A stretch of DNA of 64,000 bases from Dyadobacter sp. SG02. GTDB lineage: Bacteria > Bacteroidota > Bacteroidia > Cytophagales > Spirosomataceae. The DNA lies in NCBI RefSeq assembly GCF_900109045.1, contig NZ_FNYL01000004.1:156321-220320 (forward strand). Reading direction: 5' to 3'. Below, piece by piece: positions 8,986 to 18,311 of the stretch. The notes beneath the pieces are model-generated. The model did no database searches, had not been told where the DNA came from, and worked only from the letters and a program-made list of their open reading frames with translations. The position numbers and the translations under genes were made by a program. Within the stretch, counting starts at the first letter, position 1. Every line of letters begins with the position of its first letter.

Positions 8986-9123
8986 TCAGTCTCCCGGCTT
9001 ATGCTTGTGAGGCTTAAGATCAGGATACTTTTCACGCTTTTCGGGCGCAACTCTCCTTCTCTGATCTCGTGAACCATCTTCCTTCTTGGGTTTTGGTCCA
9101 GGCTTTATAGCAGTGATTTCCAT
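8986..9123 (-). CDS. Very small basic protein (45 aa)
   Basis: An ATG-started 45-codon frame in the 200-nt gap after the large helicase gene. It starts 36 nt after the helicase stop and ends 63 nt before the next ATG. The product is rich in Lys, Arg and Pro (PGPKPKKEDG, DQRRRV, KPHKHKPGD) and likely binds nucleic acid or is disordered. The fit between neighbours and the strand agreement support it. No homolog is known to me. Confidence 0.5.
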   Translation of the reverse strand: MEITAIKPGPKPKKEDGSRDQRRRVAPEKREKYPDLKPHKHKPGD

Positions 9124-9159
9124 GTTGTGAACACTGATTATAGGATTTAACAAAAATTA

Positions 9160-12100
9160 CTATTTCAGGACAATCCGACCATCCTCATCGACACAGTACC
9201 CCTTCGATACCGCCGCTTCAATTCCGAAGCTCATTGCCATTTCCACATTAGATCCTGCTCGTGCATAACCCATAAGTTTCGAAGTTTCTCGCACCAACTC
9301 TGCTTTAGGCAGGCTTATTTGATTCACTAATACCTCCTTCACAGCATTTGCAACTTCTTCGGGTGGAAGGTCATCGGCGTCCCTCTTGTGAATTTCCAGC
9401 TCGCTGAGGCGATAGATTGCGTACTCGCTAGGATTGTGTTGCGTTTTCCAGAAGATTACATTCTTACCTTTCTGCGTAGTTTGCAATGAGAGTGTAGGAA
9501 GAATGTTGTCAATATGTGCAGCTGTCCTAGAACCGTTCCGAGCAATTCCCCAAGCTGCTAGAAGGCGTTTTGAAAGCAAATTTTTGCTAATTGGAGATTC
9601 GCTTTCCAGGATCGTCATGATCTGATGTGAGATCTTTTGCCTATTGAAAGGTTGCAAGAAGTCGTCAGATGACTTTGCCAATATGGTCTCGACCAAAGCA
9701 ACCTCGTATTTCTTTGCACTTGACGCGGTTAATTGCGGCTGTGGCGCAGCATTGAAAATTGTACTGGGTACCGTTTCTATCTTTGGCTGATAGGTTTCTG
9801 CTTCTCCCATGACCTGCTCAATCTCAACTTTCTCCTTTTTAACATTGTAGTTAGTCCTGGCCGCCTCTATCGCGTCTACAATTCCATCGAGAGTTCTCTG
9901 AGAATTCTCCCACCAATCCATTGACCACACCCGGTGAGTCGTCCATCCCAGACTATGAAGGACGTCCTTCTGGACGATTTCTCTGTCTCTCGAATTCTTG
10001 GCCTTGTTATAGTTGTAACCGTCACACAACACCCCGATCAAATATTCGCCCTCATTTAGTGGATTGACAATTCCAATGTCGATCTTAAAGTCAGAACATC
10101 CGATGTTCGTGTGCACGGCATATCCAAGCTCTTCAAGTTGTCGCGCAAGTTCGCGTTCAAAGCCAGATTCTGATTTGCCATGACTAACCGTCCTCACAGG
10201 TAGTGCCGTCTTACCCCGTTCGGCGTATGCCAAAAACGATTTCAACCCTGCAACTCCTTCCGATTTGGTTCGGGTCAGGTCAATTTGATCAGAAGCCATT
10301 GTAGCAAAGACCTTCATCTCATAACGTGCCCTGGAAACGGCTACGTTTAAACGGCGCCATCCACCCTCCCGGTTAATCGGGCCAAAGTTTACACTCGGTT
10401 TACCCTCTTCATTGGGCCCGTAACAGATTGAGAAAAGGATTACATCACGCTCGTCGCCCTGAACATTTTCGAGGTTTTTAACGAAAAGTGGCTCTTTCGA
10501 TTCATATGCGACTTTCTCTAACTCTGGACGTTTCTTAAATTCTTCTGATAGCAGGTCCTCAATCAAGTTTTGTTGTACGGAACTGAATGTAACAACACCG
10601 ACGCTTCTTTTAGAAAGTGAAGGGCTGGATAACCTGGATACAACTTCTGCCACGATTGCCTTGGCTTCCGCCTGGTTTTGTCTTGTTTTTCCTTTATCGT
10701 AGAAACCTCGAACAGGCACGTGTTTTACCATGCTGTGGATGTCGTCCGTAGATGGGAAAGTCAGCAGTTTGTTATCATAGTACTTAGAGTTACTGAAAGC
10801 AATCAAGCTCTCGTGTTTGCTTCGATAATGCCAGAGCAAGTGGTGCGATGGCATCGATATCGCTAAGCAGTCATCGAGAATGCTTTCCATATCTTCGATG
10901 TCGATATTCTCTTCATCCACGTTATTGGAAGAAAAGAAGCTAGTTGGAGGCATTTGTTTGGGGTCTCCCACAACAATAACACTGGCTCCTCTTGCAATGG
11001 CTCCGACTGCCTCGCAGGTTTGGAGCTGAGAGGCTTCGTCAAAAATAACCAGGTCGAATTTTACTCGATCAGCATCAAAATATTGCGCGACTGAAATCGG
11101 GCTCATCAACATACATGGTGTCAGACGTGGCAACAGATTTGGAATTGAGTCAAACAGCTTTCGGATCGAAGTCGCGCGACCATTATTCCGGATATTGCGT
11201 TGCAAGATCCCCATTTCCGACGTCTGTGAAGCCTCCTGTGGAGCCGATGGGATTCTCGAAGCAAGTCGTGCATAAAGTTCTTGCTTCGTTAACGTATCGA
11301 AATGCTGGCTAAGCTGTCTGAACTTCTTAACTTTCTCTTCAAACATCCTTCCATTGAATGCCGCCAAAACGGGATTCTTGTCAATGATGTAGATTGCTGC
11401 TGCACGGTAAAAACCCTTTTTGAAATGGCCAACTACATCATTGCCCTCTACCTGGCCATCACGATATGCCCTCACTATGGTTGATATCCCAAGAGCGTCC
11501 GCTTTCTCAACACAGTTATTCCACGCGACCCAATCCCTCAATTCACCCAAAGCTGACTGCCACCTTTTAACATAGACCAAATTGTTCTCAGACCAACTAG
11601 ATTCCAAAACAGGTAAGCTTGAAAAATCGATTGACAACAGTTGACTTAGGCTCAGCTCAGCGTCGTTCATCGATCGGATCACCGTCTGAGCCTGTGAAAG
11701 CACTTGTTCTTGCCGTGTAAAGAAAACTTTGCTACCATCTCCAAATGAGATGGATAAATCTTTGCGCCATGCATTTGAAGATTGGTCAGAATTGAGCTCA
11801 ATAAATTTTCGATGGATAGCAATCAGGTCCTCACAAATCCCGCTGATTTGGCTCCAATCTCCTTCCCCTCCTTTCCACAAAAAGCCTAACATCTCGGGCA
11901 AATAAACTGCTTTATCTATCCGCCCCTGCTGAGCCTTATAGTTGATGATTTTTTGTAAAATATCCTGAATTTGCTCGTTAGATACCTTTCCAGTTGTACC
12001 ATAGCTTTGCATCGTTTTCAGGACTTTGCGCTGTCCCAAAAAGCGAGGTAAGAACCACTGATTACTCGCGGTTTGCCAGCTAGCTAAAAGCAGTTCTGCA

Positions 12101-14997
12101 TCAAGCCCCAGCACACTGCTAGTAAATGTTCTTAGTAAATCTTCCTTAATTCGATCTCTGGTCTGCCCGCATTTTGAAATCTCGATGACACCAGGTAAAG
12201 TCTGCTCAATCTGATCAACTGCGAACAGTTGCGAAGGAACATCAGGTAGCTTTTTCAGTAATCCAATTAGATCATCAAAGACTTTGTCCTGAGACTTACT
12301 CGCCGAATTTGTATTGATCTTCAAAGCGGTCTGCGCTGCTCCGAGATACTTCTGATAATTTTCAAGCAATTGACGGTAGGTATCTAGCTCCTTGTCCGCC
12401 TCATCCTTCACCGAATGGGAAAACTCCCTAATTCGAATGCCTTCGAGCGGATGTTTCCTGGGCATACCGCAAATGGAGCCTAAAAGCTGGATCTGTTCGA
12501 CAGCTTCTTCAATTTCCCTGACCTTAGGAGCAGTAAGCCCATTAAAGAAGTTCGCAGGGAAGGGAAGCTTGTCCGATTTATGTGCAATTTGGACGTAGTT
12601 GTTGAAAGCATCAAAAAGGGAGAATCCAAATTCATGCTGATGATGAAGTGCCTTCACGTATTCACCAAGTTCCGTCCTGGACTTTAAAAGTCTTTGAGAT
12701 TCGTCTTGAAAAAATGGTGGTGACTGTGTTTTGGTGACTTCCGTTGCCTTCTTCAATTGTTCCAAAATCGCTGACTTCTTGGATTTGTTTGAATGAAGTT
12801 CGAGACAAAACGGGCCAATACCTATCGACTCCAGACGACTTTCTACTACGTCGAGCGCAGCCTTTTTAGCTGCAACAAAAAGTACCTTTTTGCCAGCATA
12901 GACTGCATTGGCAATGATATTCGTGATCGTCTGAGACTTACCCGTACCCGGAGGGCCATGCAATACGAAGCTTTTGCCATTAGAAGAACTTAATATTGCC
13001 TGCAACTGAGACGAATCCGTGCTAATTGGAAGCGAAAGCGAGGCCGGGTCAAACTCAATGGATTCAGATTCGAGTTCCGTTTCCTGATCGTGCCATTCCA
13101 GCTTACCTGAAATTAGGCTCTTTACGATCGGATTGGCAGTGAGCTTATCAACGTTGTTATGGATGTCGTTCCAAAGAACAAATTTGTTGAATGAAAAAGT
13201 ACCGAGAAATGCTTGCTCTTCAACATCCCAGCGTTGTTTAGCCATGATCGCCTTTCTGATCAAAGTAAAAACCAGCTTAACGTCAACTCCACTTTCATCT
13301 TTGGGCAGGTTGTCAAGACCGGTGATATTGATGTCGAAATCCTGCCGGAGCATTTCCAGCAGCGTAATGTTCAGCAAAGTTTCCTCTTCCCGACTTCTGA
13401 TAACAAATCCCTTTTGGGCAGACTTCTTGACGATTTCAATGGGCAGCAACAGAATTGGGGCATAGCGAGGCCGTTCGCTGGTAGCGGTTTCGTACCATCT
13501 CAATAAACCCAAGGCGATATAGAGGGTGTTGGCCCCATTCTCTTCCAAAGACTGCCTCGATGAGCGATAAATACTTGTTAGTGTCTGGGTTAGCTCACCC
13601 TCAGTCAGGTAAGATCTCAACCTTTTATAACCAAGTTCCTTCTTAACCAAATCATTAATTGGATCCGACTGATTGATTGCCTGATATACACCAGAGTTTT
13701 TCAATGGATTATCCCAATCCGTCGGCTTGGATAATATCTGCACTTCGTCCCCATCGGCAAGCACATCTTCGAGTTTGCCCAAGTCAACCGAAATGAATTG
13801 AACTGTTCCCTTGGTTATTCTGAGATTCAAAAGACTATTTCGGAGCGTCAAATCCAAGAGTTTCCGCTCCCATAGCATTCGCTTGGAAATTTTAGCACTT
13901 CCATTTCCAGTCACATCGACAACCTGGCCGAGTGTCTCAGGCATGACACTTTTACGTTCGGGAACAATTTCTTCAACGATCGTGAATCCTTCGCTGGTTA
14001 GAACTCTTAGGGGAAGCGGTCGAATCCCGCCGTGACGCGCCCGTTTGATATCAACGAACGAGTTAAATTCATCCAGGCGCACCATTTTGAAGTTAGCTGC
14101 ACGTACCGCATCTTCAAAGGAGGCATTGTTTCCGGCGCTCATGCACGTAGCCTCAACCAATATAATTTCGCTTATGCCACTGGCTGTTCTCTTTGTTAAT
14201 AATGCTGGGTCATCATTTACAGGGTCCGAAAAGCATTCATCGATTAACCATGCGCCAACAAATGCATGTCCTTGGGTAAAAACAATTAGCGGGTGGATAC
14301 CAGCAGCTTCTAAACATGCAGCATACAGAAGTGACAAGTCTAAGCAATTTCCAAGCTTGTGAGAAAGTACTGTTTCGCAGAGTCTCACCCTTTGACCTGC
14401 ATCTTCAAAACTTGCTGGTGCAGTGACGTAGACAATTTGGCGCGCTGCTATGGCTTCATAAATCGCTGCGGCCTGCCGTAGCACACGATCTGGATTGCGA
14501 CTCTGGTATTCATCGAAAGATGGACTTCCTGTCCATTTCTCCAATATTTCAGAAGCGGCACCAATAATCTTTGAAATCTCCGAGTGATTGGGCGTGACAA
14601 ATGCGGCTATCAATTCAGGTAATGTTGCTACACCATTCCATTGATCATAAGCCAGAACAGTGACTGGATATAGCTTTTTGGCAACAATAGCACCGCCAGC
14701 AAACACAGTGACGCTGAATTGCCCCGAAACACGTTCGGTGAGACTCGATAAGAAGTTGAAAGAAATGACTGGATTGACAGCATCGAAAGCAAAAGTCTGT
14801 CCAGCCGTCAAATAATCAACCCTCGATGTCCAAACAGCCATAAAATCTGGCTCCGAGGCTATCTCAACCACGATGTCAGCCAGATCTTCGGTGCCATTAT
14901 TCTGAATTTGTAATGTTCTTACAACCGGTATGTGGTTTTGCTGCATGGCAAAATTGATAAACGGCATGTAAATGAATTCAGTAGAGATATTTTCCAT
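9160..14997 (-). CDS. Giant DUF4011/DUF3320 SF1 helicase-nuclease
   Basis: A 1945-aa protein. The N-terminus has a transglutaminase-like segment with a candidate Cys-His pair (GNCLDLSLLYAACLEA and QGHAFVGAW, about residues 210-250). DUF4011 follows (LWERKLLDLTLRNSLLNL, about 375). The SF1 helicase core has Walker A GPPGTGKSQT (about 682), Walker B DEASQ (about 1317), GDPKQMPP, and motif VI near LNVAVSRAR. Next is an MTES_1575-type Vsr/REase-like domain (DIGIVN, CDGYNY, SRDREIVQKDVL, about 1600-1700), and finally DUF3320. Such proteins recur in defence islands. RmuC lies 53 nt upstream and three small genes follow. Acting on DNA is strongly indicated; an antiviral role is inferred from family and context. 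Confidence 0.9.
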   Translation of the reverse strand: MENISTEFIYMPFINFAMQQNHIPVVRTLQIQNNGTEDLADIVVEIASEPDFMAVWTSRVDYLTAGQTFAFDAVNPVISFNFLSSLTERVSGQFSVTVFAGGAIVAKKLYPVTVLAYDQWNGVATLPELIAAFVTPNHSEISKIIGAASEILEKWTGSPSFDEYQSRNPDRVLRQAAAIYEAIAARQIVYVTAPASFEDAGQRVRLCETVLSHKLGNCLDLSLLYAACLEAAGIHPLIVFTQGHAFVGAWLIDECFSDPVNDDPALLTKRTASGISEIILVEATCMSAGNNASFEDAVRAANFKMVRLDEFNSFVDIKRARHGGIRPLPLRVLTSEGFTIVEEIVPERKSVMPETLGQVVDVTGNGSAKISKRMLWERKLLDLTLRNSLLNLRITKGTVQFISVDLGKLEDVLADGDEVQILSKPTDWDNPLKNSGVYQAINQSDPINDLVKKELGYKRLRSYLTEGELTQTLTSIYRSSRQSLEENGANTLYIALGLLRWYETATSERPRYAPILLLPIEIVKKSAQKGFVIRSREEETLLNITLLEMLRQDFDINITGLDNLPKDESGVDVKLVFTLIRKAIMAKQRWDVEEQAFLGTFSFNKFVLWNDIHNNVDKLTANPIVKSLISGKLEWHDQETELESESIEFDPASLSLPISTDSSQLQAILSSSNGKSFVLHGPPGTGKSQTITNIIANAVYAGKKVLFVAAKKAALDVVESRLESIGIGPFCLELHSNKSKKSAILEQLKKATEVTKTQSPPFFQDESQRLLKSRTELGEYVKALHHQHEFGFSLFDAFNNYVQIAHKSDKLPFPANFFNGLTAPKVREIEEAVEQIQLLGSICGMPRKHPLEGIRIREFSHSVKDEADKELDTYRQLLENYQKYLGAAQTALKINTNSASKSQDKVFDDLIGLLKKLPDVPSQLFAVDQIEQTLPGVIEISKCGQTRDRIKEDLLRTFTSSVLGLDAELLLASWQTASNQWFLPRFLGQRKVLKTMQSYGTTGKVSNEQIQDILQKIINYKAQQGRIDKAVYLPEMLGFLWKGGEGDWSQISGICEDLIAIHRKFIELNSDQSSNAWRKDLSISFGDGSKVFFTRQEQVLSQAQTVIRSMNDAELSLSQLLSIDFSSLPVLESSWSENNLVYVKRWQSALGELRDWVAWNNCVEKADALGISTIVRAYRDGQVEGNDVVGHFKKGFYRAAAIYIIDKNPVLAAFNGRMFEEKVKKFRQLSQHFDTLTKQELYARLASRIPSAPQEASQTSEMGILQRNIRNNGRATSIRKLFDSIPNLLPRLTPCMLMSPISVAQYFDADRVKFDLVIFDEASQLQTCEAVGAIARGASVIVVGDPKQMPPTSFFSSNNVDEENIDIEDMESILDDCLAISMPSHHLLWHYRSKHESLIAFSNSKYYDNKLLTFPSTDDIHSMVKHVPVRGFYDKGKTRQNQAEAKAIVAEVVSRLSSPSLSKRSVGVVTFSSVQQNLIEDLLSEEFKKRPELEKVAYESKEPLFVKNLENVQGDERDVILFSICYGPNEEGKPSVNFGPINREGGWRRLNVAVSRARYEMKVFATMASDQIDLTRTKSEGVAGLKSFLAYAERGKTALPVRTVSHGKSESGFERELARQLEELGYAVHTNIGCSDFKIDIGIVNPLNEGEYLIGVLCDGYNYNKAKNSRDREIVQKDVLHSLGWTTHRVWSMDWWENSQRTLDGIVDAIEAARTNYNVKKEKVEIEQVMGEAETYQPKIETVPSTIFNAAPQPQLTASSAKKYEVALVETILAKSSDDFLQPFNRQKISHQIMTILESESPISKNLLSKRLLAAWGIARNGSRTAAHIDNILPTLSLQTTQKGKNVIFWKTQHNPSEYAIYRLSELEIHKRDADDLPPEEVANAVKEVLVNQISLPKAELVRETSKLMGYARAGSNVEMAMSFGIEAAVSKGYCVDEDGRIVLK

Positions 14998-15050
14998 TAG
15001 AGGGAAGTTATTGACTTATAAACACATTGCCTTCGGCACCCATTTCACTA

Positions 15051-16529
15051 TTAATCCTGTTGCGTTACATTGATCGTCTCGCCTGCCGCAGGATGCTTTT
15101 CCGATAGCGGCGATACAGAATCGTCCTCGTCGTCATCCAAATCATCGGTAGATACAAAGATGTCAGGAAGCGATTTTTTTGAAGAAACTCCTAAGCTCCG
15201 TAGCTTCTGCGCCCTGCTGATTAGGTTACCTCTTCCATTCGAAAGGTTATTGACGGCGGCATTGTACGAATCCTGAGTTTTACCAATGTGGCGACCAATG
15301 TCTTCGATGTGTTTGACGAAGCCAACGAACTTGTCGTAGAGGCCTGCTCCGACTTCGGCTATTTTCTGGGCATGCCGACTTTGATTTTCTCGGTTCCACA
15401 GGTCAACGATTAGCTTCAAGGCCGCAACCAGGTTAGTAGGGCTGATTAGCAAAACTTTGCGAGAATAGGCATAATGCCAAAGCTCGTTGTCTGCTTGAAG
15501 TGCAAGAATGTATGCCGGCTCGATCGGAATAAACATCATAACAAAGTCCAGCGACTCTGTCAATTCATCATACTTCTTATTCCCTAGCTGGTCGATGTGC
15601 TGGCGCAACGACCTTAAGTGTTCCTTGATGAATATGTCTTGATCTGCCTTTTCATCAGCTGCGCAAAATCTCTCATATGCATTCAACGACACTTTCGAGT
15701 CGACAATGATATTGCGGTTTTCCGGGAGCTTGACAAGCACATCCGGGCGGTAGCTCTTGCCTTCGTCGTCCTTAAAAGTTTCCTGAACAAAATATTCCCT
15801 TCCTTTTACCAAGCCCGACTTGTCCAAAATACTTTCGAGGATCATCTCTCCCCAGTTACCCTGTTTCTTCGACTGCCCCTTCAAAGCAGAAGTCAAATCG
15901 TTCGCCTCCTTCCCCAGCTTCTGACTTGTTTCAACCAGCTCCTTCACCCGGTCAGCTAGTGTATGCCTATCTTTTGATTCTTTCTCGTAAGTCTCTTCCA
16001 CCTGCTTTTTGAACGTCGCCAAATTCTCACTCAGTGGTTTGAGGATACTTTCAATATTGGTTTTGTTAGTTTCGGTAAACCTCTTGGTTTTTTCTTCGAG
16101 GATTGTAGTCGCAAGTTCCTTGAATTCAAACAGAGACTTCCTCCTAAACTCTTCGATTTCCTGCTTTTGAGTTTCGAGCTTTTCGTTGAGCGACTTGTTC
16201 ACAGCGGAGTATTCTGCTTTCTCTCTATTAAGGTCTGCAATGATCTCCATGTGATCCTTCGCATCGTTATCCATGCTAGCTATTTTCGCTTCATAGTGTG
16301 CCGACCTTTCCCTCATCTCTGTACCCGCGCTGGATACCTGATCGGTCAAATACTTGGTGCGTTCCTGAGCTATCGTGAGTGCTACCTGGCTATCACCAAG
16401 TTTTGAGCGAAGCTCGTTGTAGAGATCAATAGAAATGAGTTTGGTCTTCTGGATAGCAAAGAGAACAAGGTACGACAGAAGCGAACCTACGGCTAAACCG
16501 ATGAGTACGGAGGAAATTTCAATAGACAT
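15051..16529 (-). CDS. rmuC: RmuC-family protein
   Basis: 492 aa from the ATG at 16529 (a TTG 12 nt upstream is also open). An N-terminal membrane helix (VLIGLAVGSLLSYLVLF) is followed by a long coiled coil (about 30-200) and the RmuC domain (KKQGNWGEMILESIL, YRPDVLVKLPENRNIIVDSKVSL, FVMMFIPIEPAY). This core resembles PD-(D/E)XK nucleases, with D..D.K visible in RPDVLV..IIVDSK. E. coli RmuC limits inversions at short repeats. Here it heads a cassette with the large helicase 53 nt downstream, so it may be an accessory rather than a housekeeping copy. Confidence 0.9.
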   Translation of the reverse strand: MSIEISSVLIGLAVGSLLSYLVLFAIQKTKLISIDLYNELRSKLGDSQVALTIAQERTKYLTDQVSSAGTEMRERSAHYEAKIASMDNDAKDHMEIIADLNREKAEYSAVNKSLNEKLETQKQEIEEFRRKSLFEFKELATTILEEKTKRFTETNKTNIESILKPLSENLATFKKQVEETYEKESKDRHTLADRVKELVETSQKLGKEANDLTSALKGQSKKQGNWGEMILESILDKSGLVKGREYFVQETFKDDEGKSYRPDVLVKLPENRNIIVDSKVSLNAYERFCAADEKADQDIFIKEHLRSLRQHIDQLGNKKYDELTESLDFVMMFIPIEPAYILALQADNELWHYAYSRKVLLISPTNLVAALKLIVDLWNRENQSRHAQKIAEVGAGLYDKFVGFVKHIEDIGRHIGKTQDSYNAAVNNLSNGRGNLISRAQKLRSLGVSSKKSLPDIFVSTDDLDDDEDDSVSPLSEKHPAAGETINVTQQD

Positions 16530-17150
16530 TTTAAGCAACAAGAGTTTATTGTGAGGGAGATGTTTCGAAAGGACATCGGCTTATTCTTCGGCTATGATTC
16601 TTGTTTTGAACTAGGTCATTCGATAGCGACCCAGGAATGCAAAATAAGCAAACTGGCATTGGGTGGAGCAGGTAACTGAACAGCCAATTTTGGGTAGAGA
16701 TAAGACGGTAGGCTAGCCATTTCTAATGAAGGGATATCGAGGGTGGTACGTTAGGTAAATGTAATTCTACAATTATTCAGATCTAAATGCAAGGCAACTT
16801 ATTATTCGGTTTTCACGGAAAGGATTTTGTGTTTATGATGTGGGCTAATGGCATTTGATTGGCCTTTTGAATGAATCGCAATGAGAGTCCAAGACAAATA
16901 GCCAGACAATAGGTTGACAATGCACAATAAGAAATCGCTGCTTTAACCGGGTTTCGTGTTAACCAGACACAAGCTGCCCGTTGCGGATGTAATATCCGAT
17001 ATTAGCATTACTCTTCAGAAGTAAGATGTGATCTGTCCAACGATGTAATTGTCAAGACTAGTCAGACATAAAGTGACGTCTTCGGGGGGAGAAAAAGCTA
17101 TAGCTTAGAATGAGGCCTACTATGCTATTGGAGTTTATATGCACTCTTTG
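16530..17150. other. 620-nt non-coding stretch
   Basis: No convincing gene, tRNA or repeat is seen between rmuC and the XRE gene. It probably contains the promoter of the rmuC-helicase cassette on the minus strand and the 3' region of the XRE gene. Confidence 0.4.
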
Positions 17151-17390
17151 CTATACCTGATCAGGCATTAAGTCTCTTGGAGAGCAGTTCATTTCTCGCG
17201 CGAGTATTCCAATATGTTCAATATTGTACTTGCTTGGAAATTTGGGACTTTCGATTTGTCCAATAAATCCCCTTGTCAAATTTAGAAACATAGCGAGATC
17301 GTCCTGAGTATAGCCCTTAGCTTTTCGGACTTTCCTCACTTGATTTATCACCGCAATTTCGAAATCTGTTTTTTCGGGCATGGGTTGCAA
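17151..17390 (-). CDS. XRE-family HTH regulator
   Basis: A 79-aa single-domain Cro/C1-type HTH protein (IAVINQVRKVRKAKGYTQDDLAMFLNLTRGFIGQIES). It is divergent from the sigma factor/Cas12f-like operon. A perfect 20-bp palindrome lies between the two start codons, the typical position of an operator through which such a protein would control itself and the operon. The regulatory target is inferred. Confidence 0.85.
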   Translation of the reverse strand: MQPMPEKTDFEIAVINQVRKVRKAKGYTQDDLAMFLNLTRGFIGQIESPKFPSKYNIEHIGILAREMNCSPRDLMPDQV

Positions 17391-17414
17391 GAACCAAAAA
17401 CATCGTTATTTTTG

Positions 17415-17434
17415 TGCTTAGTTATAACTAAGCA
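17415..17434. promoter_or_regulatory. 20-bp perfect palindrome, probable XRE operator
   Basis: TGCTTAGTTATAACTAAGCA is a perfect two-fold palindrome. It lies 25 bp upstream of the XRE start codon and 74 bp upstream of the sigma gene start. Position and symmetry suggest the binding site of a dimeric repressor, most likely the divergent XRE protein. Confidence 0.65.
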
Positions 17435-17507
17435 AATGTTTCCGCGTGTCTGCTTTCCGCAGTTTTAGGCACCTAAATAGATGAAGTGACGTAATACTAG
17501 GTCAATA

Positions 17508-18308
17508 ATGTATGATATGGGAATTCGAAATCTACATGCCAAGTCTGGCGGAAACGTCGATCTGTTAGACAGGTTTAAGGATGGTGATGAACGCGCATTT
17601 ACAGGCTTTTACGACAAGTCATTTTCTAGCCTTTTATATATTGGCAAGAGCTTAGTTAATGACGAGTTTCTGGTAAGCTGCGTCTTGCACGAATGTTACC
17701 TGAAAGTCTGGGCACATCGCGATAAGATTGAAAGCCTCCCTCATGCGTACCGGTTTATCCGTCTTAACCTCCGTTGGCAGCTCCTGAAACAGATCCAAAA
17801 ACCGGCATACCAGATATACCGGAAAATGACGGAAATAGACCATTTGGAGCCTTTCCTCGGTGAGAAGCCAAATGTGGAGAGCTATTTCAAGGATGGTACC
17901 GAAGGAAAAAGATGGGATGAAATCTCGAAAGCGATCTCATTTCTACCCAAACGGCGCCAGTTAATAGCCAGCCTTCATTTCGGGGACGGACACAGCGCGC
18001 GCGAGGTGGCGAAAAGAATAGGAGCCAGTACGCTGCATGTGACCAGCGAAATCCAAAAGGCCGTAGAGGAGCTTAAAAGAATGGTAGCGCCCCGCGCGCC
18101 TGTGCCTATAAGGCAAGCGAAGCAGCCGTACCCTTACGATCATATACTCAGCAGTGAGCAGGCCGCGGTTTTCGAGCTCAGGCAAGATCAGAAGAAGTCT
18201 TTTGCGGACATAGCGTCCATGCTAGGCTATCCGCAAACCCAGGTACAGCAGCATTACATCAAAGCATATCAGCTTGTCAAAAATCATTGGAAGCAAAATG
18301 GGCGTTAG
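17508..18308 (+). CDS. ECF-like RNA polymerase sigma factor with extra C-terminal HTH
   Basis: A 266-aa protein, longer than usual ECF sigma factors (about 160-200). Region 2 is recognisable at about 20-95 (LLDRFKDGDERAFTGFYDKSF, FLVSCVLHECYLKVWAHRDKIE, ILNL-like helix). A sigma-4-like HTH lies at about 140-190 (FLPKRRQLIASLHFGDGHSAREVAKRIG). A second sigma-4-like HTH follows at about 210-260 (SSEQAAVFELRQDQKKSFADIASMLGYPQTQVQQHY). Only 3 nt separate it from the Cas12f-like gene, so the two are co-transcribed and probably act together. In published Bacteroidota systems an ECF sigma factor is recruited to DNA by a nuclease-dead Cas12f and guide RNA. That role here is inferred from gene order. 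Confidence 0.8.
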   Translation: MYDMGIRNLHAKSGGNVDLLDRFKDGDERAFTGFYDKSFSSLLYIGKSLVNDEFLVSCVLHECYLKVWAHRDKIESLPHAYRFIRLNLRWQLLKQIQKPAYQIYRKMTEIDHLEPFLGEKPNVESYFKDGTEGKRWDEISKAISFLPKRRQLIASLHFGDGHSAREVAKRIGASTLHVTSEIQKAVEELKRMVAPRAPVPIRQAKQPYPYDHILSSEQAAVFELRQDQKKSFADIASMLGYPQTQVQQHYIKAYQLVKNHWKQNGR

Positions 18309-18311
18309 GTT

